The notes under the pieces were generated by a model that was not told where the DNA came from, did no database searches, and was given only the letters and a program-made list of their open reading frames with translations. Shown piece after piece: positions 1-6,914 of a DNA stretch of 64,000 nucleotides. A program made the translations under genes and the position numbers. Position 1 is the stretch's first letter; each line of letters opens with the position of its first letter. The stretch is from Cupriavidus basilensis (GTDB lineage Bacteria > Pseudomonadota > Gammaproteobacteria > Burkholderiales > Burkholderiaceae), in the NCBI RefSeq assembly GCF_008801925.2, contig NZ_CP062803.1, positions 3,472,001-3,536,000 on the forward strand, given 5' to 3'.

Positions 1-106
1 CGACCGCGGTATCCGAACTGCCCATCCCCATGCCCCCGCAGCCGGCCAGAATGCCTGCCAGGGTTCCCGCTACAGCCAGACCGAAAAGTACACGTACACG
101 CTTCAT
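1..106 (-). CDS. Lipoprotein, N-terminal fragment (runs off the left edge)
   Basis: Only the first 35 codons are inside the window. They encode a positively charged start (MKRVRV), a hydrophobic stretch and a lipobox ending LAGC at residue 23, followed by a Gly/Met-rich linker. This is a classic signal peptidase II signal, so the product is probably a membrane-anchored lipoprotein. A strong ribosome binding site (AGAGGAGG) sits about 6 bases before the ATG, which fixes the start. The function cannot be told from this fragment. It lies downstream of the formate dehydrogenase genes in the same direction, but membership of that operon is not shown. Confidence 0.75.
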   Translation of the reverse strand, partial: MKRVRVLFGLAVAGTLAGILAGCGGMGMGSSDTAV

Positions 107-119
107 GCCGAACCTCCTC

Positions 120-521
120 TCACGGTGATGTCCGGGGCGATTGTACCGCTCCCGTGCCCGGCGCTGCGGCCGGTTTGTGATCCGAAGGCGCGGCAACGGG
201 TGCAGCGGAAGGCCCTCCGGCGGTGCTTGTCGCGGCTTGCTCAGCCGGCGCTTGCGCCACGAACGGGCCCGGATCGGCGCACGGCGCGGACGCGGCTGCC
301 GCCGGCACCGCCTTGCCTTTTGCCTGCATGTCGCTGTAGTAGTGCGCCGCCGCCTTGTCTTGCGCACGGCAGAGCTGATATGCAGCCACCTTGTCGGCCC
401 AGCCGGCGCGCGCCTTGGCCTCGTCGGCCTTGAGCTTTTGCGCCTCCGTGGGCGGCGGCAGCTTGGCCATGGCGCCTGTGCCGGCAAGGGCCAGGGCGAG
501 CACCAGCAGAATGCGGTTCAT
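120..521 (-). CDS. Small secreted protein of unknown function, last gene of the formate dehydrogenase cluster
   Basis: 133 residues. The N-terminus (MNRILLVLALALAGTGAMA) is a Sec signal peptide with an AMA cleavage site, so the mature protein should be periplasmic. The mature part begins with a charged, probably helical stretch containing one Cys, followed by an Ala/Pro-rich low-complexity tail with a second Cys. The start at 521 is chosen because it creates the signal peptide and has GAGGAG about 8 bases upstream; the longer frame adds an arginine-rich leader with no such site. It follows the gamma subunit gene by 37 bases on the same strand, so co-transcription is likely. I do not recognise a family. 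A role in formate dehydrogenase maturation would be inference from position only. Confidence 0.7.
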   Translation of the reverse strand: MNRILLVLALALAGTGAMAKLPPPTEAQKLKADEAKARAGWADKVAAYQLCRAQDKAAAHYYSDMQAKGKAVPAAAASAPCADPGPFVAQAPAEQAATSTAGGPSAAPVAAPSDHKPAAAPGTGAVQSPRTSP

Positions 522-558
522 GGATCGGGCTCCTCGTTGGGGAATCGGCCGTGCGCGC

Positions 559-1767
559 TCAGACTTCGCCCGGGCTGGCCCGGCCACCGGCGCGCTCGCC
601 CGGCTCCGGCTCGGCCGCGCGCTGCACGGGGATCTTGCCTGCCTTGATATCGTCGTACCAGAGCTCGTGGTGCTCCTTGGCCCAGGCCTCATCGACCCAG
701 CCGTCACGCATGGCGCGGTAGGCCCCTTCCATGCCGATGGTACCCATGTAGATATGGCCGCAGGCCATGGCGATCATCAGCACCGCCGCGATGCCATGGA
801 CGACGTTGGCGATCTGCATGGTGGCGCGGTAGAAATCCATGCCTGGCACGATCATGTCGAGCACCCAGCCAGAGGCCGACAAGATCAGGCCGAAGACCAC
901 CAGCCCGCCCCAGAACCAGGCCTTCTCGCCCGCGTTGAAGCGCCCGCTTGGCACATGCTTGCCGGACACGAGCCCGCCAAGCTTGATGAGCCACTGCCAG
1001 TCCTCCCGGGCGGGGAAGTTGTCGCGCACGAAGATCACGAAGCCGACGATCACCGACAAGGTAAAGACCGGGCCGACGATGTTATGGACGTTCTTCAGCA
1101 GGTAGGTGAGCCAGCCGAACAAGGTGTGGCCCATCAGCGGCAGCAGGAAATGCTTGCCGAACAGCATCACGATGCCCGAGACCGCCAGCGTGACGAATGA
1201 AATCGCCATGGTCCAGTGCACCATGCGCTCCAGCGGCGTAAAGCGCTGGATCATGCGGCCGGTACGCGGCGTCTTGAGCGGGATCGTGCCGCGCCAGAAG
1301 AAAAAGGCCAGGATCGCGGCGGGCACCAGCACGATCAGCCAGCCGCCCCAGACGGTGATCACCCCGTTGCGGAACAGGCGCCATTTCTGCCCGGTGCGCT
1401 GGATCAGCACCCCGGCTTCCTTGGCTGGCAGGCTGCTGTAGTGCGCCTGGTCGGAATTCGCCTCCCGCCAGACCGGCGCGTTGTTGCCCGGTTGCTCCTT
1501 GCTACGCGCCTGCTGGGCCTGCGCCTCGGCCGCGATGTCGCGGCGGGGCACGTTGAAGATGTTCTCGGAAGCGATGCCCGCGAAGGGCTGGGCCGGATGC
1601 GTGGCGGGGTTGTTGGCCTCGGCGGGCGCGCCGGCCTGCGGCGCGGAAGCGCCCTGGGCCGGTGCTTGGGCTTGCGCCCGCGCGGCCCCCGGCGGCGCCA
1701 GCAAGGCCAGCGCGCAGGCCACCCCCGCCAGGTAGCGGAACCAGCCAGGATTGAGCGTCGGCTTCAT
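559..1767 (-). CDS. Formate dehydrogenase gamma subunit (cytochrome b556 type)
   Basis: 402 residues. This is the membrane anchor of a periplasmic formate dehydrogenase: it takes electrons from the beta subunit and passes them through b-type hemes to quinone. A signal-like N-terminus and an Ala/Pro/Gln-rich periplasmic region (about 1-130) precede five hydrophobic segments near 138-158, 184-203, 226-247, 283-305 and 320-341. Histidines at 184, 228, 324 and 338 lie in or beside these helices, as expected for heme ligands in the FdnI/FdoI family. The family core is about 210 residues, so the long N-terminal extension is characteristic of this larger proteobacterial form. GGAGGG upstream of the ATG at 1767 supports the start. 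It sits 52 bases after a small lipoprotein gene and downstream of alpha and beta. Confidence 0.93.
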   Translation of the reverse strand: MKPTLNPGWFRYLAGVACALALLAPPGAARAQAQAPAQGASAPQAGAPAEANNPATHPAQPFAGIASENIFNVPRRDIAAEAQAQQARSKEQPGNNAPVWREANSDQAHYSSLPAKEAGVLIQRTGQKWRLFRNGVITVWGGWLIVLVPAAILAFFFWRGTIPLKTPRTGRMIQRFTPLERMVHWTMAISFVTLAVSGIVMLFGKHFLLPLMGHTLFGWLTYLLKNVHNIVGPVFTLSVIVGFVIFVRDNFPAREDWQWLIKLGGLVSGKHVPSGRFNAGEKAWFWGGLVVFGLILSASGWVLDMIVPGMDFYRATMQIANVVHGIAAVLMIAMACGHIYMGTIGMEGAYRAMRDGWVDEAWAKEHHELWYDDIKAGKIPVQRAAEPEPGERAGGRASPGEV

Positions 1768-1819
1768 ATGCCCTCCATCGGGTCGGCCAGGGTGCGCCCC
1801 GGGCTTCGCATCGCCGCTG

Positions 1820-2053
1820 TCATGGCGTGCGGTTGTATTCGTTCTGGTACTGGTTGCGCTCGCGGATCTGGTTCTGCCAGCTGGTCTTGTCGCCCGGCGT
1901 CCAGCCCTTGGCCACGAAGGGATCGCCCGGCGCGCCTTCGTACGCCGGCGCATCGGATTTCTTGTGCGCCGCCGTGGCGGTCTGCGCGCGCTCGCCGCAG
2001 GCGGCCAGCGCGGTGCAGCCGGCGGCCAGCAGGATCAGCAACAGGCGGGTCAT
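1820..2053 (-). CDS. 77-residue lipoprotein inside the formate dehydrogenase operon
   Basis: The ATG overlaps the stop of the beta subunit gene (ATGA, 2050-2053), so translation is probably coupled. Residues 1-19 form a lipoprotein signal (MTRLLLILLAAGCTALAAC) with the modifiable Cys at 19. The mature part is short, polar and Trp-containing (GDPFVAKGWTPGDKTSWQNQ) and ends in an Asn/Gln/Arg-rich tail. I know of no assigned function. Its position between the beta and gamma genes and its predicted membrane anchoring suggest an accessory or structural role at the periplasmic enzyme; that is inference. It is easily missed because the same frame runs on as a long arginine-rich shadow of the beta gene. 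Confidence 0.8.
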   Translation of the reverse strand: MTRLLLILLAAGCTALAACGERAQTATAAHKKSDAPAYEGAPGDPFVAKGWTPGDKTSWQNQIRERNQYQNEYNRTP

Positions 2054-2712
2054 GATGGCTGCGCTCCTGAAGCGGGTGGCGCGGCGGCGGGCGGCGCCGC
2101 GCCCGCGGCACCCTGCGCGGCGCCCTTGTTGCCGTAGGCCGTGCCCCAGCCGAACACATCGCCGCCCTTGCCGCGCTTGATCACGCGGTTGCGCAGTATG
2201 TCGGCAATGACGTCGCCGTCGCCGCCCAGCAGCGCCTTGGTCGAGCACATTTCCGCGCACAGCGGCAGCTTGCCTTCGGCCAGCCGGTTGCGTCCGTACT
2301 TCTCGAATTCTTCGTCGCTGCCGTTTTTCTCCGGCCCGCCGGCGCAGAACGTGCACTTGTCCATCTTGCCGCGCACGCCGAAGGTCCCGGCGCTGGGGAA
2401 CTGGGGGGCGCCAAACGGGCAGGCGTAGGAGCAGTAGCCGCAGCCGATGCAGACATCCTTGTCGTGCAGCACCACGCCATCGTCGGTACGGTAGAAGCAG
2501 TCGACCGGGCACACCGCCATGCAAGGCGCGTCCGAGCAGTGCATGCAGGCGACCGAGATCGATTTCTCGGCGCCGACGATGCCGTCGTTGATGGTCACCA
2601 CGCGGCGCCGGTTGACGCCCCACGGCACCTCGTGCTCGTTCTTGCAGGCGGTGACGCAGCTGTTGCACTCGATGCAACGCTCGGCGTCACAGATGAATTT
2701 CATGCGTGCCAT
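2050..2712 (-). CDS. fdh3B: Formate dehydrogenase beta subunit, four-cluster ferredoxin (FDH3 type)
   Basis: 220 residues. It carries electrons from the catalytic alpha subunit to the membrane gamma subunit. Four cysteine groups are visible: CIECNSCVTAC near residue 13, CMHCSDAPCMAVC near 56, CIGCGYCSYAC near 88, and a split set CTFC ... CAEMC near 120-155. This is the usual arrangement of a four [4Fe-4S] ferredoxin subunit. The C-terminal 25 residues are Ala/Pro-rich and without obvious function. It lacks the C-terminal membrane helix of E. coli FdnH. It follows the alpha gene by 97 bases and overlaps the next lipoprotein gene by four. Confidence 0.93.
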   Translation of the reverse strand: MARMKFICDAERCIECNSCVTACKNEHEVPWGVNRRRVVTINDGIVGAEKSISVACMHCSDAPCMAVCPVDCFYRTDDGVVLHDKDVCIGCGYCSYACPFGAPQFPSAGTFGVRGKMDKCTFCAGGPEKNGSDEEFEKYGRNRLAEGKLPLCAEMCSTKALLGGDGDVIADILRNRVIKRGKGGDVFGWGTAYGNKGAAQGAAGAAPPAAAPPASGAQPS

Positions 2713-2732
2713 GGTCGTTCCTTGCCCTTGGT

Positions 2733-2792
2733 CTCTGTCCCTATCGCCATCTCTGCCGCCATCTCTGCCCCTAACTCTGTCGCTATCTCGAT
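2733..2792. repeat. Degenerate 12-bp tandem repeat between the fdh alpha and beta genes
   Basis: Five consecutive 12-base units can be aligned on the plus strand: ctctgtccctat, cgccatctctgc (twice, perfect), ccctaactctgt and cgctatctcgat. The tract fills most of the 97-base gap between the alpha stop (2810) and the beta start (2712). On the coding strand it is purine-rich, so it would give an unstructured purine-rich leader in front of the beta ribosome binding site. Confidence 0.7.
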
Positions 2793-2809
2793 GTCGATCA
2801 CAGCCACAT

Positions 2810-5800
2810 TCAGGTGAACCGTGCGATCTGGCAGATCGTGGTCTTGGTTTCCTGCATCATCGTCACCGAGTCATAGCCGTAGGTGGTAGCCGTGTTGATG
2901 GCCTCGCCGCGCACGATCGGCATCGCGCCCTCCGGGTAGTAGTCCTTCAGGTCCTTACCCTGCCACCAGCCAGAGAAGTGGAACGGGATGAAGGCGGTAT
3001 CCACGCCGACGCGCTCGGTCACCAGCGCGCGCACCTTGATGTGCGCGCCGGTGGGCGTGCTGACCCAGCAGAAGTCGCCGTTGCGGATGCCGCGATCGGA
3101 CGCCGCGCGCGGGTTGATCTCGACGAAGTTCTCCTGCTGCAACTCAGCCAGCCACGGGTTGGACCGGGTTTCCTCACCACCGCCCTCGTATTCGACCAGG
3201 CGGCCGGAGGTAAGAATGATCGGAAACTTCTCGTAGAGCTTGTTCTCGACGTTGCGCTGCTGCAGCGACTTGTACAGCGTGGGCAGCCGCCAGAACGCCA
3301 TCTTGTCGTCGTGCGTGGGGTACTTGGCGACCATGTCGGGCCGGGTGGAATACAGCGGCTCGCGGTGCTGCGGGATCGGGTCGGGGAAGTTCCACACGAT
3401 GGCCCGCGCCTTGGCGTTGCCAAAGGGATGGCAGCCATGGTTCTTCAGCACCACGCGCTGGATGCCACCGGACAGATCCGTCTTCCAGTTCTTGCCCTCG
3501 GCCTTCTGCTTCTCCGCGTCCGTCAGTTCGTCCCACCATCCCAGCTTCTTCAGCAGCACGTGGTCGAACTCCGGATAGCCGGTGGTAATGTCCGCGCCTT
3601 TCGAGTACGAGCCGTCCTCGGCCAGCAGGCTGACGCCGTCGCGCTCCACGCCGAAGTTGGCGCGGAAGTTGCCCCCGCCGTCCATGACGTTGCGGCTGGT
3701 GTCATACAGGTTGGGCGAGCCGGGGTGCTTGAGCTCCGGCGTGCCATAGCACGGCCACGGCAGGCCGAAGTAGTCTCCGGTCAGGTCGTAGCCGGTCAGC
3801 GGATCCTTGCCGCCCAGGCAACGCAGCGTGCGCACGTCGAACTTCTCCATATTGCGCATATGCGACTTGAGCCGCTCGGGAGATTGCCCGGTGTAGCCGA
3901 TGGTCCAGTTGCTGGCATTGATCTCGCGCAGGATGGATTCGACTTCGGGCTCCATCCAGGTCCGGCCCGCGCGCTTGACCTCGTTGAGCTTGAAGTTCTT
4001 CGACAGCTCCTTGCCAAAGCCGAGCCGGTCGGCGAAGGCCTGCATGATGGTGTGGTCCGGCATCGACTCGAACAGCGGCTCGATCACCTTCTCGCGCCAC
4101 TGCAGCGAGCGGTTGGAGGCCGTGCAGGACCCGGTGGTCTCGAACTGCGTGCAGGCCGGCAGCAGGTAGACCGCGCGGTTCGGGTTGACCTGATCGCCTT
4201 CCGCCGGCGGCATGTTGGCCATCGCGGCGGTGGCTGACGGGTACGGGTCGATCACCACCAGCAGGTCGAGCTTGTCGAGCGCCTTCTTCATCTCCAGCCC
4301 GCGCGTCTGCGAGTTGGGCGCATGGCCCCAGAAAAACACCCCGCGGACGTTGTTGTCCTGGTCGATCAGCTCAGGCTTCTCGGTAACGATATCGATCCAG
4401 CGCGACACCGTGGTGCCGGACTTCTCCATCATCGCCTGCGAGGCGTACTGCTTCTTGATCCATTCGTAGTCGACGCCCCACACCGCGGCGAAGTGCTTCC
4501 ACGCCCCGGTGGCCAGGCCGTAGTAGCCCGGCAAGGAATCCGGGTTGGGGCCCACGTCGGTCGCGCCCTGCACATTGTCGTGGCCGCGGAAGATGTTGGC
4601 GCCGCCGCCCGACACGCCGATATTGCCCAGCGCCAGCTGCACCAGGCAGGAGGCGCGCACGATGGCGTTGCCGATGGTGTGCTGGGTCTGGCCCATGCAC
4701 CACACCAGCGTGCTGGGCCGGTTCTTGGCCATGATCTCGGCAACCTGGTGGACCTGCGCCTCGGGCACGCCGCAGACTTCCTCGACCTTGTCCGGCGTCC
4801 ACTTGGCAAGGACTTCCTCCTTGACCTTGTCCATGCCGTAGACGCGATCGTTGATGTACTTCTGGTCTTCCCAGCCGTTCTGGAAGATGTGGTACAGCAC
4901 GCCGAACAGGAAAGCGATATCGGTGCCCGAGCGGACCCGCACGTAATAATCGGACTTCGCGGCCGTGCGGGTGTAGCGCGGATCGACCACGATCACCTTG
5001 CAGCCGTTCTCCTTGGCGTGCAGCAGGTGCAGCATCGACACCGGGTGCGCCTCGGCCGCGTTGGAGCCGATATACAGCGCCGCGCGGGCGTTCTGCATAT
5101 CGTTGTACGAATTGGTCATCGCACCATAGCCCCAGGTATTGGCCACGCCGGCCACCGTGGTTGAGTGGCAGATGCGTGCCTGGTGATCGGTGTTGTTGGT
5201 GCCGAAGAACGACACCCACTTGCGCAGCAGGTAGGCCCCTTCGTTGCTGTGCTTGGAAGAACCGACGAAGAACATCGAGTCCGGCCCGGTCTGCTGGCGG
5301 ATCTCTTTCATCCGGGCGGTGATCTCGTCAAGCGCCTGGTCCCAGCTGATGCGCTGGTATTTGCCGTTCACCAGCTTCATCGGGTACTTCAGCCGGTACT
5401 CGCCGTGGCCGTGCTCGCGCAGCGCGGCGCCCTTGGCGCAGTGCGCGCCCATGTTGATCGGCGAATCGAAGACCGGGTTCTGGCGCACCCACACGCCGTT
5501 GTGCACCACGGCGTCGACCGCGCAGCCCACCGAGCAGTGGCCGCACACGGTACGGCGCACCACGATGTTGCCCTTGTCCTCGCCGCCGGCCGCCGCACCT
5601 GACGCATCCGCGGCATCCGCCCGGCGCAACAGCGTCAGTTGCGAAGCCGCCAGCCCCGCCCCCACCCCGATGCCGGAGCGCTTGAGAAAGCTGCGCCGGT
5701 CCATGGTGGGCATGGCACCCGCCAGCCCGGCAGCCAGACGCTCGGATAGCCGGCCGCCAGCGCGCTCGCCCGAGCCGCTAGCCAGTTGCGAAGATGCGCT

Positions 5801-5833
5801 GCCCTGCGCCGCGCGTTTGCGGGTCAAGATCAT
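2810..5833 (-). CDS. fdhA: Formate dehydrogenase alpha subunit (molybdopterin, Tat-exported, Cys type)
   Basis: Up to 1007 residues. It oxidises formate to CO2 at a molybdenum bis-MGD centre. A twin-arginine motif (RRSFLKRSG, residues 46-54) with a following hydrophobic stretch shows Tat export. Cysteines 97, 100, 104 and 132 form the N-terminal [4Fe-4S] site. Cys222 in the motif ARICHSTTVAG stands where E. coli FdnG has selenocysteine, so no Sec insertion is needed. The annotated ATG at 5833 leaves an unusual 45 residues before the twin arginines. Internal ATGs at 5713 or 5704 would give the compact Tat signal normal for the family, but none has a convincing ribosome site (GGGGTG precedes 5833). 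The family assignment is secure; the start is not. Confidence 0.95.
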   Translation of the reverse strand: MILTRKRAAQGSASSQLASGSGERAGGRLSERLAAGLAGAMPTMDRRSFLKRSGIGVGAGLAASQLTLLRRADAADASGAAAGGEDKGNIVVRRTVCGHCSVGCAVDAVVHNGVWVRQNPVFDSPINMGAHCAKGAALREHGHGEYRLKYPMKLVNGKYQRISWDQALDEITARMKEIRQQTGPDSMFFVGSSKHSNEGAYLLRKWVSFFGTNNTDHQARICHSTTVAGVANTWGYGAMTNSYNDMQNARAALYIGSNAAEAHPVSMLHLLHAKENGCKVIVVDPRYTRTAAKSDYYVRVRSGTDIAFLFGVLYHIFQNGWEDQKYINDRVYGMDKVKEEVLAKWTPDKVEEVCGVPEAQVHQVAEIMAKNRPSTLVWCMGQTQHTIGNAIVRASCLVQLALGNIGVSGGGANIFRGHDNVQGATDVGPNPDSLPGYYGLATGAWKHFAAVWGVDYEWIKKQYASQAMMEKSGTTVSRWIDIVTEKPELIDQDNNVRGVFFWGHAPNSQTRGLEMKKALDKLDLLVVIDPYPSATAAMANMPPAEGDQVNPNRAVYLLPACTQFETTGSCTASNRSLQWREKVIEPLFESMPDHTIMQAFADRLGFGKELSKNFKLNEVKRAGRTWMEPEVESILREINASNWTIGYTGQSPERLKSHMRNMEKFDVRTLRCLGGKDPLTGYDLTGDYFGLPWPCYGTPELKHPGSPNLYDTSRNVMDGGGNFRANFGVERDGVSLLAEDGSYSKGADITTGYPEFDHVLLKKLGWWDELTDAEKQKAEGKNWKTDLSGGIQRVVLKNHGCHPFGNAKARAIVWNFPDPIPQHREPLYSTRPDMVAKYPTHDDKMAFWRLPTLYKSLQQRNVENKLYEKFPIILTSGRLVEYEGGGEETRSNPWLAELQQENFVEINPRAASDRGIRNGDFCWVSTPTGAHIKVRALVTERVGVDTAFIPFHFSGWWQGKDLKDYYPEGAMPIVRGEAINTATTYGYDSVTMMQETKTTICQIARFT

Positions 5834-5888
5834 GTATCACCCCAGGATGGAAACGAGGTAGAGCGTGGTGTGCGCCAGGCGCGGCCAC

Positions 5889-6107
5889 TCACACCAGCGT
5901 AGTCCGGTAGTACTTGCGAATATGCTCTGTGACCCGGTAGCCGTCGCCGTCGGTCGACGTGACATCGGGAATGGCCGCCGCCAGGCTGGGCGCGGCGGGC
6001 ATGGCCGGACCGCGCGATGTCAGCGCGGCGGCGGCGCCGGCCGCGGCTACGACCCCGGTACCGGCAAGGAAGGCGCGGCGCGCGGCCTTCGGCTGCTTGT
6101 CTTTCAT
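5889..6107 (-). CDS. Small Tat-signal protein of formate dehydrogenase loci (TIGR02811-like)
   Basis: 72 residues. The N-terminus has twin arginines at 10-11 (AARRAFLAG) followed by a hydrophobic Ala/Gly stretch, so it looks like a Tat substrate. The C-terminal part (DGYRVTEHIRKYYRTTLV) is the conserved tail of the small proteins annotated as formate dehydrogenase region TAT target. Their function is unknown; an escort or stabilising role for the alpha subunit has been assumed from position. GAGGAG lies 9 bases before the ATG at 6107. It is the first gene of the structural block and is followed 55 bases later by the alpha subunit. Confidence 0.88.
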   Translation of the reverse strand: MKDKQPKAARRAFLAGTGVVAAAGAAAALTSRGPAMPAAPSLAAAIPDVTSTDGDGYRVTEHIRKYYRTTLV

Positions 6108-6121
6108 TTTGGGGGGCTCCT

Positions 6122-6137
6122 CGGTCTGTCCAGACCG
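6122..6137. promoter_or_regulatory. Perfect 16-bp palindrome in the leader of the fdh structural genes
   Basis: CGGTCTG-TC-CAGACCG has two perfect 7-base arms. It lies 15 bases upstream of the small Tat protein start, just before its ribosome binding site, and about 25 bases downstream of the candidate start of transcription. It could be an operator or an RNA hairpin near the ribosome site. Confidence 0.4.
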
Positions 6138-6168
6138 ATTACCAATCCTGTTATGAACACTACTGCCT

Positions 6169-6197
6169 ATTTTAGAATGATATGTGTCGAAAGACCA
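6169..6197 (-). promoter_or_regulatory. Candidate promoter of the fdh structural operon
   Basis: On the minus strand a TAAAAT -10 box (6174-6169) lies in the 136-base gap between the TorD-type gene and the small Tat protein, the largest break in the cluster. The -35 position at 17-base spacing reads TGGTCT, a weak match. The initiation site would fall near 6162, leaving a leader of about 55 bases that contains the palindrome at 6122-6137. Confidence 0.3.
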
Positions 6198-6243
6198 TGA
6201 CTCCCCGGGATTTCCATGATGGCAATCAAGAACTTGCGTGCGA

Positions 6244-6882
6244 TCAATGCATTTCCAGCGCGATCGCCTCGACCGCCATGAAAGCCTTCAGCAGCGCGGC
6301 CACGCGGGCATAGAGCCGCGCTTGCGGATGCGCCGCCGCGCTGTCGCACAGGGTTTCCACCCATGACTGCAGATGGCGCGAGAAAAAATGCTGCTGCTCG
6401 GCAAGGTTTGCCACGCCGGCATCCTCGCCCGCCACCAGGAAGCGCATCACCTCGCACAATGTGGCGATGTGATCCTCGGTCTCGCTGACATTGTCCTGAC
6501 GCACCAGGCCATAGCGCGCCAGGTCGTCGCGCAGCGCCACCAGCGGGCGCTCATTGAGGAAGCCGGTCTGGTAGTAGGAGCCGTACAGCAGGACTTCCGG
6601 CTTGCCCACGCCGACGAACAATTGCTGGTATTCGTCGCTGGCTTGCTCGGCCGTGGTGACCGATGCTGCGTCGCACAAATCGTTCCAGGCGTCGCCCAGC
6701 GGCGTGGCGGCGTCCTCGCCATGCGCGCGGTTAGCGGCGATATGGTGCAGCAGCGCGGCATCCGGGGCGCGATACAGCAGCGTGGCCAGCAGGCCGTACA
6801 GGTCCGCCCGGGCGGTATCTTCTGCGTTGGGCGCCGCGTGGGCGACCGGGGGGATCAGCTGGATAGGCTGGAAATCTGTCAT
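6244..6882 (-). CDS. TorD/NarJ-family molybdoenzyme chaperone
   Basis: 212 residues. The protein matches the all-helical TorD/DmsD/NarJ family, which binds Tat signals and apo-molybdoenzymes before cofactor loading and export. Supporting features are the N-terminal ADLYGLLATLLYRAPD segment, the central EYQQLFVGVGKPEVLLYGSYY block (family-typical acidic-aromatic motif) and the helix TEDHIATLCEVMRFL. The start at 6882 is chosen because upstream sequence in frame is a shadow of the polyferredoxin gene. It lies 32 bases after the polyferredoxin gene and 136 before the small Tat protein. Its client is almost certainly the formate dehydrogenase alpha subunit (inference from context). Confidence 0.88.
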   Translation of the reverse strand: MTDFQPIQLIPPVAHAAPNAEDTARADLYGLLATLLYRAPDAALLHHIAANRAHGEDAATPLGDAWNDLCDAASVTTAEQASDEYQQLFVGVGKPEVLLYGSYYQTGFLNERPLVALRDDLARYGLVRQDNVSETEDHIATLCEVMRFLVAGEDAGVANLAEQQHFFSRHLQSWVETLCDSAAAHPQARLYARVAALLKAFMAVEAIALEMH

Positions 6883-6914
6883 GTCGTGATGATTCTCAAG
6901 GATGGCCTGCTTGG

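Noticed and set aside
2519..4237. 572-codon plus-strand frame across fdhA
   Set aside because: Shadow of the alpha subunit. Its LSLSPSLPPSL start is only the 12-base repeat translated.
5160..5172. Possible selenocysteine codon in the formate dehydrogenase alpha subunit
   Set aside because: The active-site codon reads Cys, with no in-frame TGA in the gene.
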